Shown one piece after another: positions 26,491-34,568 of a stretch of 64,000 bases of DNA. The stretch is taken from assembly GCA_038213435.1 (NCBI GenBank), contig JBBQTI010000003.1, positions 62,001-126,000 of the forward strand. The letters are read 5' to 3'. Each line of letters begins with the position of its first letter. Position 1 is the first letter of the stretch. Made by a program: the position numbers and the translations under genes. The DNA is from PALSA-610 sp038213435. Lineage in GTDB: Bacteria > Actinomycetota > Acidimicrobiia > IMCC26256 > PALSA-610. The notes beneath the pieces are model-generated. The model made no database searches. It was given only the letters and a program-made list of their open reading frames with translations, and was not told the DNA's origin.

Positions 26491-26491
26491 G

Positions 26492-27298
26492 ATGTCATTC
26501 GTCGAGATCGACAAGCCCCGCCCGCACGTAGCGCTCGTGACGCTGAACCGTCCGGAGCGCCTGAACGCGATGGCGTTCGATGTGATGATCCCGCTGCGCC
26601 AGGCTCTGGAGACATTGAGTCACGACAACGACGTGCGCATCGTCGTGCTCACCGGCGCCGGCCACGGGTTCTGCTCGGGCGCCGACCTCGAGGATGCCGG
26701 CATCGTGCCGAACATCGACGGCTTGACCGTCACCTCGATCGCCCGGCGCGCGCTCGAGCTCCTCGACGACGTGATCACCGCGATTCGCAAGGTGCACCAA
26801 CCCGTGATCGGCGCGATCAACGGTGCCGCGATCGGCGGCGGGTTCTGCCTGGCGTGCGCGTGCGACATCCGCATCGCGTCCGAGGCCGCGTACTTCCGGG
26901 CCGCGGGGATCAACAACGGCCTCACCGCGAGCGAGCTCGGCATCTCGTACCTGCTCCCGCGCGAAATTGGCTCCGCGCGCGCGTTCGACATCATGCTCAC
27001 GGGCCGCGACGTCGACGCCGCGGAGGCGGAGCGCATTGGCCTGGTTTCGCGCGTCGTCACCGGCGAACTGCTGCTGGAGGAGTGCTACTCGGTCGCGGAG
27101 CGCATGATCGGCTTCTCGCGCGTCGGAGTCGAGGTCACCAAGCGCATGCTCTGGTCGAGCCTCGACGCGGCCAGCCTGCACGCACACATGGACCACGAAG
27201 GCATCGCCCAGCTCTACGTGCGCCTCACCACCCAGAACTTCGAGGAGGCCATCCGCGCCCGCAAGGAAAGCGCTCCCCCGAGTACCGAGACTGAGTGA
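26492..27298 (+). CDS. crotonase family protein lacking both hydratase glutamates
   Basis: 268 residues. CoA/oxyanion segments are intact: GFCSGADLEDAG and NGAAIGGGFCLACACD. The first catalytic Glu is Cys (GGGFCLA) and the second is Gly (FRAAGIN), so neither hydratase acid is present. The rest resembles EchA-type actinobacterial crotonases that occur in lipid or steroid clusters. It may catalyse another CoA-thioester reaction using other side chains, or be a binding protein. The ATG is preceded by AAGGAAACGG, the last unit of the tandem repeat. It ends the plus-strand unit; the next gene is convergent, 11 bases away. Confidence 0.87.
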   Translation: MSFVEIDKPRPHVALVTLNRPERLNAMAFDVMIPLRQALETLSHDNDVRIVVLTGAGHGFCSGADLEDAGIVPNIDGLTVTSIARRALELLDDVITAIRKVHQPVIGAINGAAIGGGFCLACACDIRIASEAAYFRAAGINNGLTASELGISYLLPREIGSARAFDIMLTGRDVDAAEAERIGLVSRVVTGELLLEECYSVAERMIGFSRVGVEVTKRMLWSSLDAASLHAHMDHEGIAQLYVRLTTQNFEEAIRARKESAPPSTETE

Positions 27299-27309
27299 GG
27301 CCCGGGTGA

Positions 27310-27783
27310 TCATGGGCCGCCCCGCCTCACCGTCCGGGCGAGGATCCCGAGGGTGGCCCGGAGCGCACCCTCGGATATGACGGGGAAGATGCCCGCTTCT
27401 TTCCACACGGGATCGATCGACGACCAGTCGTAGTACGAGGTGACAAGTGTGCCGCCGTCGACCGGCGCGAGCGTGTATCCGTAGACGTGGCCGATCGGCG
27501 GGCGGATCTGGCCGAGGATCGTCCACGCGATCTCGCGGTCGGGAACGAGTGTGGTGATGGTGACGGTCACGTCGTAGCGGCCCATCGGGAAGTCGTTCAG
27601 GGCCTCGCGGTCCATGTGCACGACGAAGCTGTCGCCCACCGCGGCCACGGGCTCGCCCGTGGCGTCCATCAGCATGCCGGAGCTGTCGATCGCCACATGT
27701 CCGTGCGGATCGCACAGCACCCGGAAGACCGCCGCCGGCTCGGCCTCGATGGTCCGCTGCACTTCCAGCCGCTCGGTCGTCAT
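27310..27783 (-). CDS. SRPBCC (START/Bet v1-like) family protein
   Basis: 157 residues with the ligand-binding helix-grip order. It opens with EVQRTIEAEPAAVFRVLCDPHGH; the strands run through DSFVVHMDREALNDFPMG and IGHVYGYTLAPVDGGTLV, and a long C-terminal helix (SEGALRATLGILAR) closes the pocket. Such proteins bind hydrophobic ligands or act as cyclases/dehydratases; nothing identifies the ligand here. AGGA lies 7 bases before its ATG. It is the last gene of the minus-strand acyl-CoA synthetase/SDR/phosphotransferase/cupin run, 21 bases after the cupin. Confidence 0.82.
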   Translation of the reverse strand: MTTERLEVQRTIEAEPAAVFRVLCDPHGHVAIDSSGMLMDATGEPVAAVGDSFVVHMDREALNDFPMGRYDVTVTITTLVPDREIAWTILGQIRPPIGHVYGYTLAPVDGGTLVTSYYDWSSIDPVWKEAGIFPVISEGALRATLGILARTVRRGGP

Positions 27784-27804
27784 CTGCGCATCCTGCCACT
27801 GTCG

Positions 27805-28185
27805 TCAAAGCGGTCGGTGCTTGCCTGCCGGTCCCGGTGTGATGTGTACGAGCCGGCTCGGCTCACGGACGTCGACCCGGTGCCACACGCCTCTCGGCAC
27901 GAGGATCGCCTGGCCCGGTTGCAGCGACTCGACGCGTTCCGCGCCGACGGTCGCCTCGTCGCCGCCGTCTTCGGTGATGACGTCGATGCGTCCCGAGACG
28001 AGATAGAGCAGCTCGTCGCCATCGGGGTGCATCTCGCCGCGATGCGGTGCGTTGCTCGTCATGAGAGGCGCACCGACCGTGAAACCGTCGACCCGCACGG
28101 GCCCGCCCGGTTGCGGTTGGACGACCTCTGACGAACCATCACGAAGCAGGGCCGCAACCGCAGCGTCCAACTCGAACGAAGGCAT
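27805..28185 (-). CDS. single-domain cupin protein
   Basis: 126 residues. Cupin motif 1 is HRGEMHPDGDELLYLVSG, with ligand candidates His, His and Glu; motif 2 contains QPGQAILVPRGVWHRVD. The conserved metal site suggests a small dioxygenase, isomerase or sugar/ligand-binding protein; the reaction is unknown. The ATG is preceded by AGGAACAG. It follows the phosphotransferase gene by 6 bases and precedes the SRPBCC gene, so it belongs to the same transcript. Confidence 0.82.
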   Translation of the reverse strand: MPSFELDAAVAALLRDGSSEVVQPQPGGPVRVDGFTVGAPLMTSNAPHRGEMHPDGDELLYLVSGRIDVITEDGGDEATVGAERVESLQPGQAILVPRGVWHRVDVREPSRLVHITPGPAGKHRPL

Positions 28186-28191
28186 CTGTTC

Positions 28192-29295
28192 CTACGACCA
28201 GTACGTCCCGGCGAGCATCGCCTCGAGCAGGCTGCGGAACATGATGAGGTCGTCGGGGTCGGCGGGCTCCTCCATCGTGCCGTACGCGATACCCCGCTTG
28301 CTCGTGCGAATCGAGACGATCGCGAACCGCAGCGCGGCGAACACCTCGAACCAGTCGAGGTTCCTGGCCGCGTGCCCGCTCAGCGTCTCGTACTCGGCGA
28401 TGACCGAGTCGCGCTGCATGAAGTCGGTCATCCCCGGCAGCCCGAATCCCACCGCCATGTCGTGGAAGAACTCGTGCAGGAAGATCATCCACGCGAGGTC
28501 GACCTCGCGCGGGCCCACGGTCGCCATCTCCCAGTCGAGCACGGCGATCGGCGTGAAGTCGCGGTACAAGATGTTGCCGACCCGCGCGTCGCCCCAGTTG
28601 AACACCGTTTCGCCCTCGTCGGGCCAGTGCGCGTCGAGCCACGCGAATGTCGCGTCGATCAACGGGTACGAGGCGCCCTCGCGCGCCCAGTCGTAATACC
28701 AGCGCTCGTGCCCGACCTGCTGACGCAGCGCGGTCGATCCGTGTTGCGGCCGCGCCAGGAACGAGAGGTCAGCGTTCGCGGGCGTGATCTCGTGCACCTT
28801 CTTCAGTACCTCGAGCGTGCGGGTCTGCATCGCGGCCCGCGTCTCCGGCGGCGCGTCGGCGACCCAGCCGCCGAACACGTACGGCGGGATATCGGGCGGC
28901 GCCTCGCCGTCGATCCGGCGCATCACGAGGAACGGGGTGCCGAGCCATTGCGGGTCGAGCTCGACCCAGCGGACGTCGGGCGCAGGAACATCGGTGCGAG
29001 TCCGGACGAGGTTCATGCACTTGGCCTGCAGCTCGATGTCGTACTCGGGGAACACGGGGTACACGTCGGGCATCGGCGCGAGCCGCGCCGCGTAACGCTC
29101 GCGCTCGCCGCCGAGCGTCATCTCGAAGAGCACCGTCTCGCTCGACATTCCGTTGCCGGGAGACGACGCGCTCGAAACCCCCGCATCCGCTCCGAGCGTC
29201 GCCCGCGCCCAATTCTCGACGGCCGGTCCGACCTCGTCGAGGTCGCGTCGCCACGGCGTGTCCAACTCCATCGCTTTTTCTTGCTCAGGCGGCAT
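28192..29295 (-). CDS. phosphotransferase (APH) family protein
   Basis: 367 residues of the aminoglycoside-phosphotransferase/choline-kinase fold, of the kind linked to acyl-CoA dehydrogenases in lipid degradation. Kinase landmarks are ERERYAARLAP, FNWGDARVGNILY (catalytic-loop Asp and Asn, with Trp in place of the usual His) and AVLDWEMATVGP (metal-binding Asp). In some such systems a hydroxyacyl-CoA is phosphorylated before elimination; that role is inferred. ATG 29295 (MPPEQEK) is chosen because AGGATG precedes it. ATG 29271 and an in-frame ATG 29349 at the far end of a 12-bp repeat array are alternatives. Confidence 0.85.
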   Translation of the reverse strand: MPPEQEKAMELDTPWRRDLDEVGPAVENWARATLGADAGVSSASSPGNGMSSETVLFEMTLGGERERYAARLAPMPDVYPVFPEYDIELQAKCMNLVRTRTDVPAPDVRWVELDPQWLGTPFLVMRRIDGEAPPDIPPYVFGGWVADAPPETRAAMQTRTLEVLKKVHEITPANADLSFLARPQHGSTALRQQVGHERWYYDWAREGASYPLIDATFAWLDAHWPDEGETVFNWGDARVGNILYRDFTPIAVLDWEMATVGPREVDLAWMIFLHEFFHDMAVGFGLPGMTDFMQRDSVIAEYETLSGHAARNLDWFEVFAALRFAIVSIRTSKRGIAYGTMEEPADPDDLIMFRSLLEAMLAGTYWS

Positions 29296-29300
29296 CGTCA

Positions 29301-29349
29301 CATCCTGACAACATCTGACAAACATCCTGACGAACATCCTGGCGAACAT
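29301..29349 (-). repeat. 12-bp tandem repeat upstream of the phosphotransferase start
   Basis: On the minus strand the unit ATGTTCGYCAGG occurs three times in register (ATGs at 29349, 29337 and 29325), and two shorter, decayed copies follow (29314 and 29303). The array is in frame with the phosphotransferase and would encode MFARMFVRMFVR if ATG 29349 were used. Each unit boundary forms AGGATG, a Shine-Dalgarno core joined to an ATG. It occupies most of the space between the SDR stop and the chosen start. Confidence 0.88.
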
Positions 29350-29361
29350 CTTGTCACCGGA

Positions 29362-30132
29362 TCACCCGCGCGGTGTCGGGTAATCGTCGGGTCGAACGGC
29401 CGCGTCGGTCCCGCCGTCGGCGAACACCACCGACCCGCAGAAGAAGCCCGCGTCGGGAGAGAGGAGATACGCGAGCAGGCTCGCGATCTCGGAAGGCAGG
29501 CCGGGACGACCGATCGGCACGGGGAACGTGTCGGGGATGCTGAAGATGAACTCGAGGTCGTCCTTCGTCATCGGGGTCTCGATCACCCCCGGTGCGACGG
29601 CGTTGAGCCGGACGCCCGCGCCGATCCAGTCCGGCTGCGGCGCGTGGTGACGGACCCAGCGCGCGAGCGCGAGCTTGGAAGCGGGGTACGCGAACACACC
29701 CGGGGCGCGGCTCATCGCCGCGAGCGCCTGCGCTTCGTCACCCGCCAAGATCACGTCGACGAGGTCGGTCGGCAGCCCGGGAGTCGTCGTCGTCGCGTTC
29801 GAGCTGATCGCGACGGCGGATGCGTCGGTGCCCTGCACGAGGAGCGGTCGCAGCCCGTCCAACGACGCGATCGCACCGAAGTAGTTGATCGCGACCACGA
29901 GCGGCTGATCGCCCATGATGCCCGCGCCCGCAACGAGCCCGTCGAGCACGCCGCCGCAGAGCTCGGTGACGGCCGCGACCATCGCGTCACGCCCGGCCGG
30001 TGTCGAGAGGTCGGCGATCACCTCCGCGTCGCGCACGTCGACGCCGATGACGCGCGCGCCGCCGTCCTCCAGCCGGGCGCGGGTCGCGGCACCGATGCCG
30101 CCCGCGGAGCCGGTGACGCAGACCGTGCGCAC
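29362..30132 (-). CDS. SDR oxidoreductase resembling 3alpha-hydroxysteroid dehydrogenase
   Basis: 256 residues. The cofactor loop is TGSAGGIGAATRARLE; DVRDAEVIADLST and GLVAGAG follow, and the active site is Ser (ISSNATT) plus YPASK. The DVRDAEVIADLST and INYFGA segments closely resemble bacterial 3alpha-hydroxysteroid dehydrogenase/carbonyl reductases (HsdA type), so NAD(P)-linked oxidation of a steroid-like alcohol is the best guess. GTG 30132 follows the acyl-CoA synthetase stop with no gap. With its neighbours it suggests degradation of a cyclic or steroid-type acid. The substrate is inferred only. Confidence 0.85.
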   Translation of the reverse strand: MRTVCVTGSAGGIGAATRARLEDGGARVIGVDVRDAEVIADLSTPAGRDAMVAAVTELCGGVLDGLVAGAGIMGDQPLVVAINYFGAIASLDGLRPLLVQGTDASAVAISSNATTTTPGLPTDLVDVILAGDEAQALAAMSRAPGVFAYPASKLALARWVRHHAPQPDWIGAGVRLNAVAPGVIETPMTKDDLEFIFSIPDTFPVPIGRPGLPSEIASLLAYLLSPDAGFFCGSVVFADGGTDAAVRPDDYPTPRG

Positions 30133-31698
30133 TCAGTGAACCTGCCTCTCGGTGCTCCCCCAGTACTGCGCGCGCAGCGCCTTCTTGTCGGGCTTGCCGA
30201 GCGGGCTCAACGGGATCGCGTCGGCGAACTCGACCGACTTGGGCGCGTGGTGGGCGCCTTTGTGCTCCTTGACCAGCGCGATCAGCTCGTCGGGCGCAAC
30301 CGTCGCGTCGGGTCGCAGCACGACAATCGCCTTGACGGCCTCGCCCCATTTTTCGTCGGGCACTCCGATGACTGCGCATTGAGAGACCGCGGGATGTCGC
30401 GCGAGCACGTCCTCGATCTCTCGCGGAAATAGGTTGAAGCCCCCGCTCACGATCATGTCCTTCTTGCGGTCGACGATCGTGTAGAAGCCGTGGGCGTCCT
30501 CGCGCGCGATGTCGCCGGTGTGCAGCCAGCCACCCTGCAGCGCCGCTTCCGTCTCGGCCGGCTTCTTCCAGTAACCCGCCATCACGAGTGGACCCTGCAC
30601 GCAGATCTCACCGGGTTCGCCGCGCGTCACCTCGTTCAGGTCTTCGTCGAGCAGTCGGACCCGCACCCATGGTGTCGGGCGGCCACAAGTTGCGAGCCGG
30701 TCGAGGTCGTTCACGTCGTGATCTTCCTTCTTCAGCGACGTGATGGCCATCGGGCACTCGGCCTGCCCGTAGTACTGGAAGAAGATCGGGCCGAGGCGCG
30801 TGATCGCCTCCTGCAATCGGGTCGGCGAGCACGCGGCTGCGCCGTAATAGACGGTACGCAGGCTCGACACATCGGTGCGATCGAGCTGCGGATGATCGAG
30901 CAGGACGTACAGCATCGTCGGCACGAGCATCGTCGCGGTGATGCGGTACTTCGCGATCGTCTCGAGGAAGAGTCCGGGCTCGAAGTGCGGCAGCACGACG
31001 ATCGAGCCGCCGGTCAGCAACGTCGGGATGAAGAACGCTGCACCCGCATGCGAGAGCGGCGTGCATATGAGGAAGCGCGTGTCCTCCGGCCATTCCCATT
31101 CCGCCATCTGGATCATCGTCATCGTCGCACCGCTGCGGTACGTGCCCATCACACCCTTGGGCTTGCCGGTGGTGCCGCCGGTGTACGCGAGCCCGGCGAC
31201 ATCTTCGGGTTGCACGTCGGGTGCAACGAGCCGTCGAGGCGAGAACGTCGACGCGAGCGTGAGGAGATCTTCACCGACCTCGCACGGACCGAACGAGAGC
31301 AGCCGCTTCAATCCCGGACAGCGCTCCTGTAGTTGTTGCGCGCGCTCGGCGAAAGTCGGATCGAACACGAGGGTCTCGAGCTCGGCGTCGTCGATCACGT
31401 ACGCGTGATCGTCGACCGAACCGAGCGGGTGCAACGCGCTGGCGCGGCACCCGGTCACCATGTTTGCCCCGAGCGTGAACAGCACCTCGGGTCGGTTGGG
31501 CGACAGGATCGCGACCGGGCTTCCCTTCGTCAGCCCCTGCGCGGCGTACGCCTGCGCGTAGCAACTCATCTGCGCCGCGACCTCCCGCCCGGTGAGTACC
31601 TGATCACCGAGATAGACGGCGGGCCGATCGGGATGGCGGTTCAGCGCCGCGACCAACAGATCGGGAAGGAACATGGCCTTGTGCAGGTCGTCGGTCAC
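30133..31698 (-). CDS. AMP-binding acyl-CoA synthetase (FadD-like)
   Basis: 521 residues from GTG 31698, with AGGA about ten bases upstream; ATG 31677 is an alternative. The A3 motif is AYTGGTTGKPKG (171-182), the A5 region YYGQAECPM, then LHTGDIARED, DRKKDMIVSGGFNLFPREIE and the catalytic lysine in SPLGKPDKKALR. It should activate an organic acid to its CoA ester. It heads a minus-strand unit with the HSD-like SDR, phosphotransferase, cupin and SRPBCC genes. The Gln-Ala-Glu in A5 (YGQAE) differs from the common YGxTE and is seen in some actinobacterial lipid ligases. Confidence 0.92.
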   Translation of the reverse strand: MTDDLHKAMFLPDLLVAALNRHPDRPAVYLGDQVLTGREVAAQMSCYAQAYAAQGLTKGSPVAILSPNRPEVLFTLGANMVTGCRASALHPLGSVDDHAYVIDDAELETLVFDPTFAERAQQLQERCPGLKRLLSFGPCEVGEDLLTLASTFSPRRLVAPDVQPEDVAGLAYTGGTTGKPKGVMGTYRSGATMTMIQMAEWEWPEDTRFLICTPLSHAGAAFFIPTLLTGGSIVVLPHFEPGLFLETIAKYRITATMLVPTMLYVLLDHPQLDRTDVSSLRTVYYGAAACSPTRLQEAITRLGPIFFQYYGQAECPMAITSLKKEDHDVNDLDRLATCGRPTPWVRVRLLDEDLNEVTRGEPGEICVQGPLVMAGYWKKPAETEAALQGGWLHTGDIAREDAHGFYTIVDRKKDMIVSGGFNLFPREIEDVLARHPAVSQCAVIGVPDEKWGEAVKAIVVLRPDATVAPDELIALVKEHKGAHHAPKSVEFADAIPLSPLGKPDKKALRAQYWGSTERQVH

Positions 31699-31766
31699 GG
31701 CGTGTGTCCTACCGCCTCGCGTGCGCCGCGGTCCAACGGAGGTTGTGCGGCATTTCCGGGTCGTGG

Positions 31767-32330
31767 ATGATCGAGGGCGTGGACGAGCTCGTCGAGCGTC
31801 ATCGCCGGGCGTGCGACGGGCTTTCGCGGGTCGCGCACGCAGTGCCCCCGGGGTCGTGGTGGGCACCAACACCCTGCACCGAGTGGACGGCACGCGACGT
31901 CGTCGAGCACGTCATCGGCTTTCACGAGTTCCTGCTGCTGCGACCGCTCGGCGTGCGCGCGCAACGCCCGCGCGACGACGCCGCCGCGCGTTGGGACGCG
32001 ACGTCGGTCGCGCTGTTCACCGCGCTCGCGGCCGATGGCGTGCTCGATCGCGCGACCGAGCTCCCGGGCGGAGGCAACAGCACCCCGCGCGCGATGATCG
32101 GCGCGCTCACGACCGACGTTCTGGTGCACACCTGGGACCTCGCACGCGCCGCCCGGGCTCCCGCCGCGCTCGACGAGGAGTTGTGCGCCCGGGGCCACAC
32201 TGCTCTTCGCGAGTCCGAGTTCCGGCGCGACCCGGCGATGTTCGGCCCCGAGGTCGCGATTGGTGAGCACGCGTCGGCCGCCGACCGGCTCGTCGCGTTC
32301 TACGGCCGCGACCCGGGATGGGAGCCGTAG
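31767..32330 (+). CDS. TIGR03086-type mycothiol/metal-binding family protein
   Basis: 187 residues with the DinB-like helical fold. Family landmarks are PTPCTEWTARDVVEHVIGFH, with the first metal histidine, and ALTTDVLVHTWDLARA, with the second. A third paralogue-like gene lies at 33328 and a more distant one at 5173. ATG 31767 is chosen because the family N-terminus follows at once; the frame is open further upstream. The promoter must lie in the gap to the divergent acyl-CoA synthetase (31699-31766). Its end overlaps the convergent WYL regulator by 31 bases. Activity unknown. Confidence 0.82.
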   Translation: MIEGVDELVERHRRACDGLSRVAHAVPPGSWWAPTPCTEWTARDVVEHVIGFHEFLLLRPLGVRAQRPRDDAAARWDATSVALFTALAADGVLDRATELPGGGNSTPRAMIGALTTDVLVHTWDLARAARAPAALDEELCARGHTALRESEFRRDPAMFGPEVAIGEHASAADRLVAFYGRDPGWEP

Positions 32331-33265
32331 GTCGCGACCAGCTCGTCGGCTATACGACCCAGCTCGGCTCGCAGCTCGACCGGTTCCAGAACCTCGACGC
32401 GGGCGCCGAATCCGGCGAGTTGTCCGGCGAGCGCGCCGACACTCGGGCCCGCGACCTCGACGTCGATCCGGCCATCGGGTCGCGCCGGTCCGACGCGCAC
32501 CTTCGTATCGAAGACCCAACGCAGGAGCGGCACAACAGTGAGGTCCGCGGCGGCGAGCACCCGGACCGGCGCGCGGAGCTGGTCGACCTCCGCGGTGATG
32601 AGCCGCCACGCCTCGGCGAGATCGAATCCCTCGGGACGCATCACCTTCTCGCCGGTGCGCTCAAGCGAGGCAACCCGGTCGACGCGGAAGGTGCGCAACC
32701 CCGCGTCGGTATCAGCGACCAGATACCAGACGCTCCCCTTGGCGGCGAGCCCCAAGGGATGCACCACCCGTGTCGTCGAGGCGCGATCGCGCGCGACATA
32801 ACCGAGCTCGAGTTGTTCGCCTTCGATCACCGCGTGTTGCAACGCGTCGAGATGTTGAGGCGGCGGTCGGGTCGGGGTCGCGCGGCCCCACTCGTTCGGA
32901 TCGACGACGACGGCCGTCGACGCAGCCTGCGCGTCGGCGCGGAACGGCTCGGGCAACGCACGCACGAGCTTGCGCAGCGCGGCCTTGAGCTCCGGCGTGG
33001 CCGGCGACGGTCCGGCGACGAGGAAAAGGGCGCGGGCCTCGGCCGCGTTCAGCCCGCTGAGGTCGGTGCGCGCGCCGCCGAGGAGCTGCCAACCGCCGTT
33101 GCGGCCCGGCTGCGAGTACACCGGCAGCCCGGCAAGAGCCAGCGCGTCGAGGTCGCGGCGTGCGGTGCGCTCGGAGATCTCGAGCTCGGCCGCGACCTCG
33201 GCCGCGGTCACCCGACCACGAGTCTGGAGGAGCATCAGGACGGCGACGAGGCGGTCTGCTCGCAT
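32300..33265 (-). CDS. WYL-domain transcriptional regulator (HTH + WYL)
   Basis: 321 residues. An N-terminal winged HTH (about 1-60, TAAEVAAELEISERTARRDL) is followed by a WYL domain whose signature is GSVWYLVADTDAG (WYL at 180-182), and a C-terminal WCX-like extension. WYL regulators sense nucleotides or other small ligands and repress or activate nearby genes. The divergent gene at 33328 is another TIGR03086 protein and the convergent one is too, so these are plausible targets. The only near-repeat seen in the 62-base divergent gap is GCATCAT at 33270 and 33315, too weak to call an operator. Confidence 0.9.
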   Translation of the reverse strand: MRADRLVAVLMLLQTRGRVTAAEVAAELEISERTARRDLDALALAGLPVYSQPGRNGGWQLLGGARTDLSGLNAAEARALFLVAGPSPATPELKAALRKLVRALPEPFRADAQAASTAVVVDPNEWGRATPTRPPPQHLDALQHAVIEGEQLELGYVARDRASTTRVVHPLGLAAKGSVWYLVADTDAGLRTFRVDRVASLERTGEKVMRPEGFDLAEAWRLITAEVDQLRAPVRVLAAADLTVVPLLRWVFDTKVRVGPARPDGRIDVEVAGPSVGALAGQLAGFGARVEVLEPVELRAELGRIADELVATYGSHPGSRP

Positions 33266-33327
33266 CGACGCATCATTTCAGGAGAACCGGTCAGGAGATG
33301 GCCACTTTAGGGGCGCATCATCTCGGC

Positions 33328-34005
33328 ATGGACATGACATCGAGCTCATCATCCCCGGCCACCGACGGAAGCCCTTTCCACCTCGACATCGATCCCCGCC
33401 CACTCTTTGCGGCCGCGACGACGACCGCGACGGACGTGATCACCGCCGTGCGCGCCGATCAGCTCACGAATCCCACCCCGTGCACCGAGTACGACGTCCG
33501 CCAGCTGCTCCGCCACCTCGTCGGCGTGCTTCCCCGGGTCGCGGCGATGGGTCGCGGCGACGACCCGATGCGCGTCACCGCTCCCGAGATCGACGGCATC
33601 GCCGACGACGAGGTGACGCCGGCCTGGCTCGCCGCGGTCGCGGAGGCCGAGGCGGCGTGGGCCGACGGGTCCGCGCTCGAGCGCACGATCGTGTTGCCAT
33701 GGGCGACCGACACCGGTGCCGCCGCGCTCCTCGGTTACGTCAACGAGGTCACCGTGCACACGTGGGACATCGCCCGCGCGACGGGACAGACTCCCGCGTG
33801 GAACCAGGAGGCAGTCGAGAACGCGTACGCGCTCATGCGCACCTGGCTGCCGGGCGAAGGCCGCGCCGAGATCTTCGCCGAGGTGCGCAAGAACATGGGG
33901 CCGGCTGCGGCGTCCGCGCCTGACGCGTTCGCCGAGGTCGTCCCCGTGCGCGACGACGCGCCGCTCATCGACCTGCTTGTCGCGTGGAACGGCCGCCGCC
34001 CCTGA
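33328..34005 (+). CDS. TIGR03086-type mycothiol/metal-binding family protein
   Basis: 225 residues from ATG 33328. Landmarks are TNPTPCTEYDVRQLLRHLVG, with a metal histidine, GYVNEVTVHTWDIARATGQ, with the second, and an extended C-terminal part (AFAEVVPVRDDAP) typical of the TIGR03086 group. Three starts are possible: ATG 33298 has AGGAG touching it, while ATGs 33328 and 33334 lack strong ribosome sites. It is divergent from the WYL regulator, which is a candidate controller. It precedes the VOC gene on the same strand by about 32 bases. Reaction unknown. Confidence 0.83.
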   Translation: MDMTSSSSSPATDGSPFHLDIDPRPLFAAATTTATDVITAVRADQLTNPTPCTEYDVRQLLRHLVGVLPRVAAMGRGDDPMRVTAPEIDGIADDEVTPAWLAAVAEAEAAWADGSALERTIVLPWATDTGAAALLGYVNEVTVHTWDIARATGQTPAWNQEAVENAYALMRTWLPGEGRAEIFAEVRKNMGPAAASAPDAFAEVVPVRDDAPLIDLLVAWNGRRP

Positions 34006-34037
34006 CACCGAATCGCACCGCAGGTAGCGTGACCGAC

Positions 34038-34415
34038 ATGCTCGACCACCTTTCCATTCAATGCGACGACGCCGCCGAGAGCGCGCGGTTCTACGACGCG
34101 GTGCTCGCGCCGCTCGGCGGCAAGCGCATCTTGGACTTCGGCAGCGTCATCGGCTACGGAACCACCCGGCCGAGGTTCTGGATCGGGGCCCGCGCCGACG
34201 AGATCCCGAACCGGCAATCGCACATCGCCTTTGTTGCGCTCGAGCGATCAGCGGTCGACGCATTCGTCGCGGCCGCGGTCGCGCAGGGTGCCGAGGTGCT
34301 ACACGAGCCGCGCGTCTGGCCCGAGTACCACCCGGATTATTACGGCGGCTTCGTACGCGACCCCGACGGCAACAATGTCGAGGCCGTCTGTCACGCGGCC
34401 TCGAACGAGCGCTGA
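34038..34415 (+). CDS. VOC (glyoxalase/bleomycin-resistance fold) family protein
   Basis: 125 residues. It opens with LDHLSIQCDDAAESARFYDAVL, followed by HIAFVALERSAVDAFVAAA and the closing YYGGFVRDPDGNNVEAVCH, the usual order of a single-domain VOC metalloprotein. The metal ligands are probably the His of DHLS, the His of SHIAF and the Glu of NNVEAV. A GTG at 34029 is the alternative start. Function is not defined; relatives are annotated as lyases or resistance proteins. It is probably cotranscribed with the TIGR03086 gene. Confidence 0.88.
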   Translation: MLDHLSIQCDDAAESARFYDAVLAPLGGKRILDFGSVIGYGTTRPRFWIGARADEIPNRQSHIAFVALERSAVDAFVAAAVAQGAEVLHEPRVWPEYHPDYYGGFVRDPDGNNVEAVCHAASNER

Positions 34416-34422
34416 CTCCGAG

Positions 34423-34563
34423 TTACGCCGCGAGCGTCGCCCTGAGCTCCCACAACAGCTCGGCGTCGTCGTGCCAAAGCCGACCGTTGGTCTCGAGGAA
34501 CGTGCGCCGCGCGACGAACGCGCAGTCGAACAGGTAGCCGAGGCGAGCTGTGTTGTCGACGAT
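34423..34563 (-). pseudogene. orphan C-terminal coding fragment
   Basis: A 46-codon open stretch ends in TAA (34423-34425) and is closed upstream by an in-frame TAG (34564-34566), without ATG or GTG. The protein text looks genuine: LGYLFDCAFVARRTFLETNG followed by a segment ending in LLWELRATLAA, unlike the Arg/Ser-rich shadow frames around it. It lies just downstream of the stop of the 34569 gene but in another frame. It may be the tail of a decayed downstream gene. Family not recognised. Confidence 0.4.
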
Positions 34564-34568
34564 CTACG

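Noticed and set aside
33270..33321. GCATCAT repeated 45 bp apart between the WYL and TIGR03086 genes
   Set aside because: It is too short and not symmetric, so it does not support an operator.
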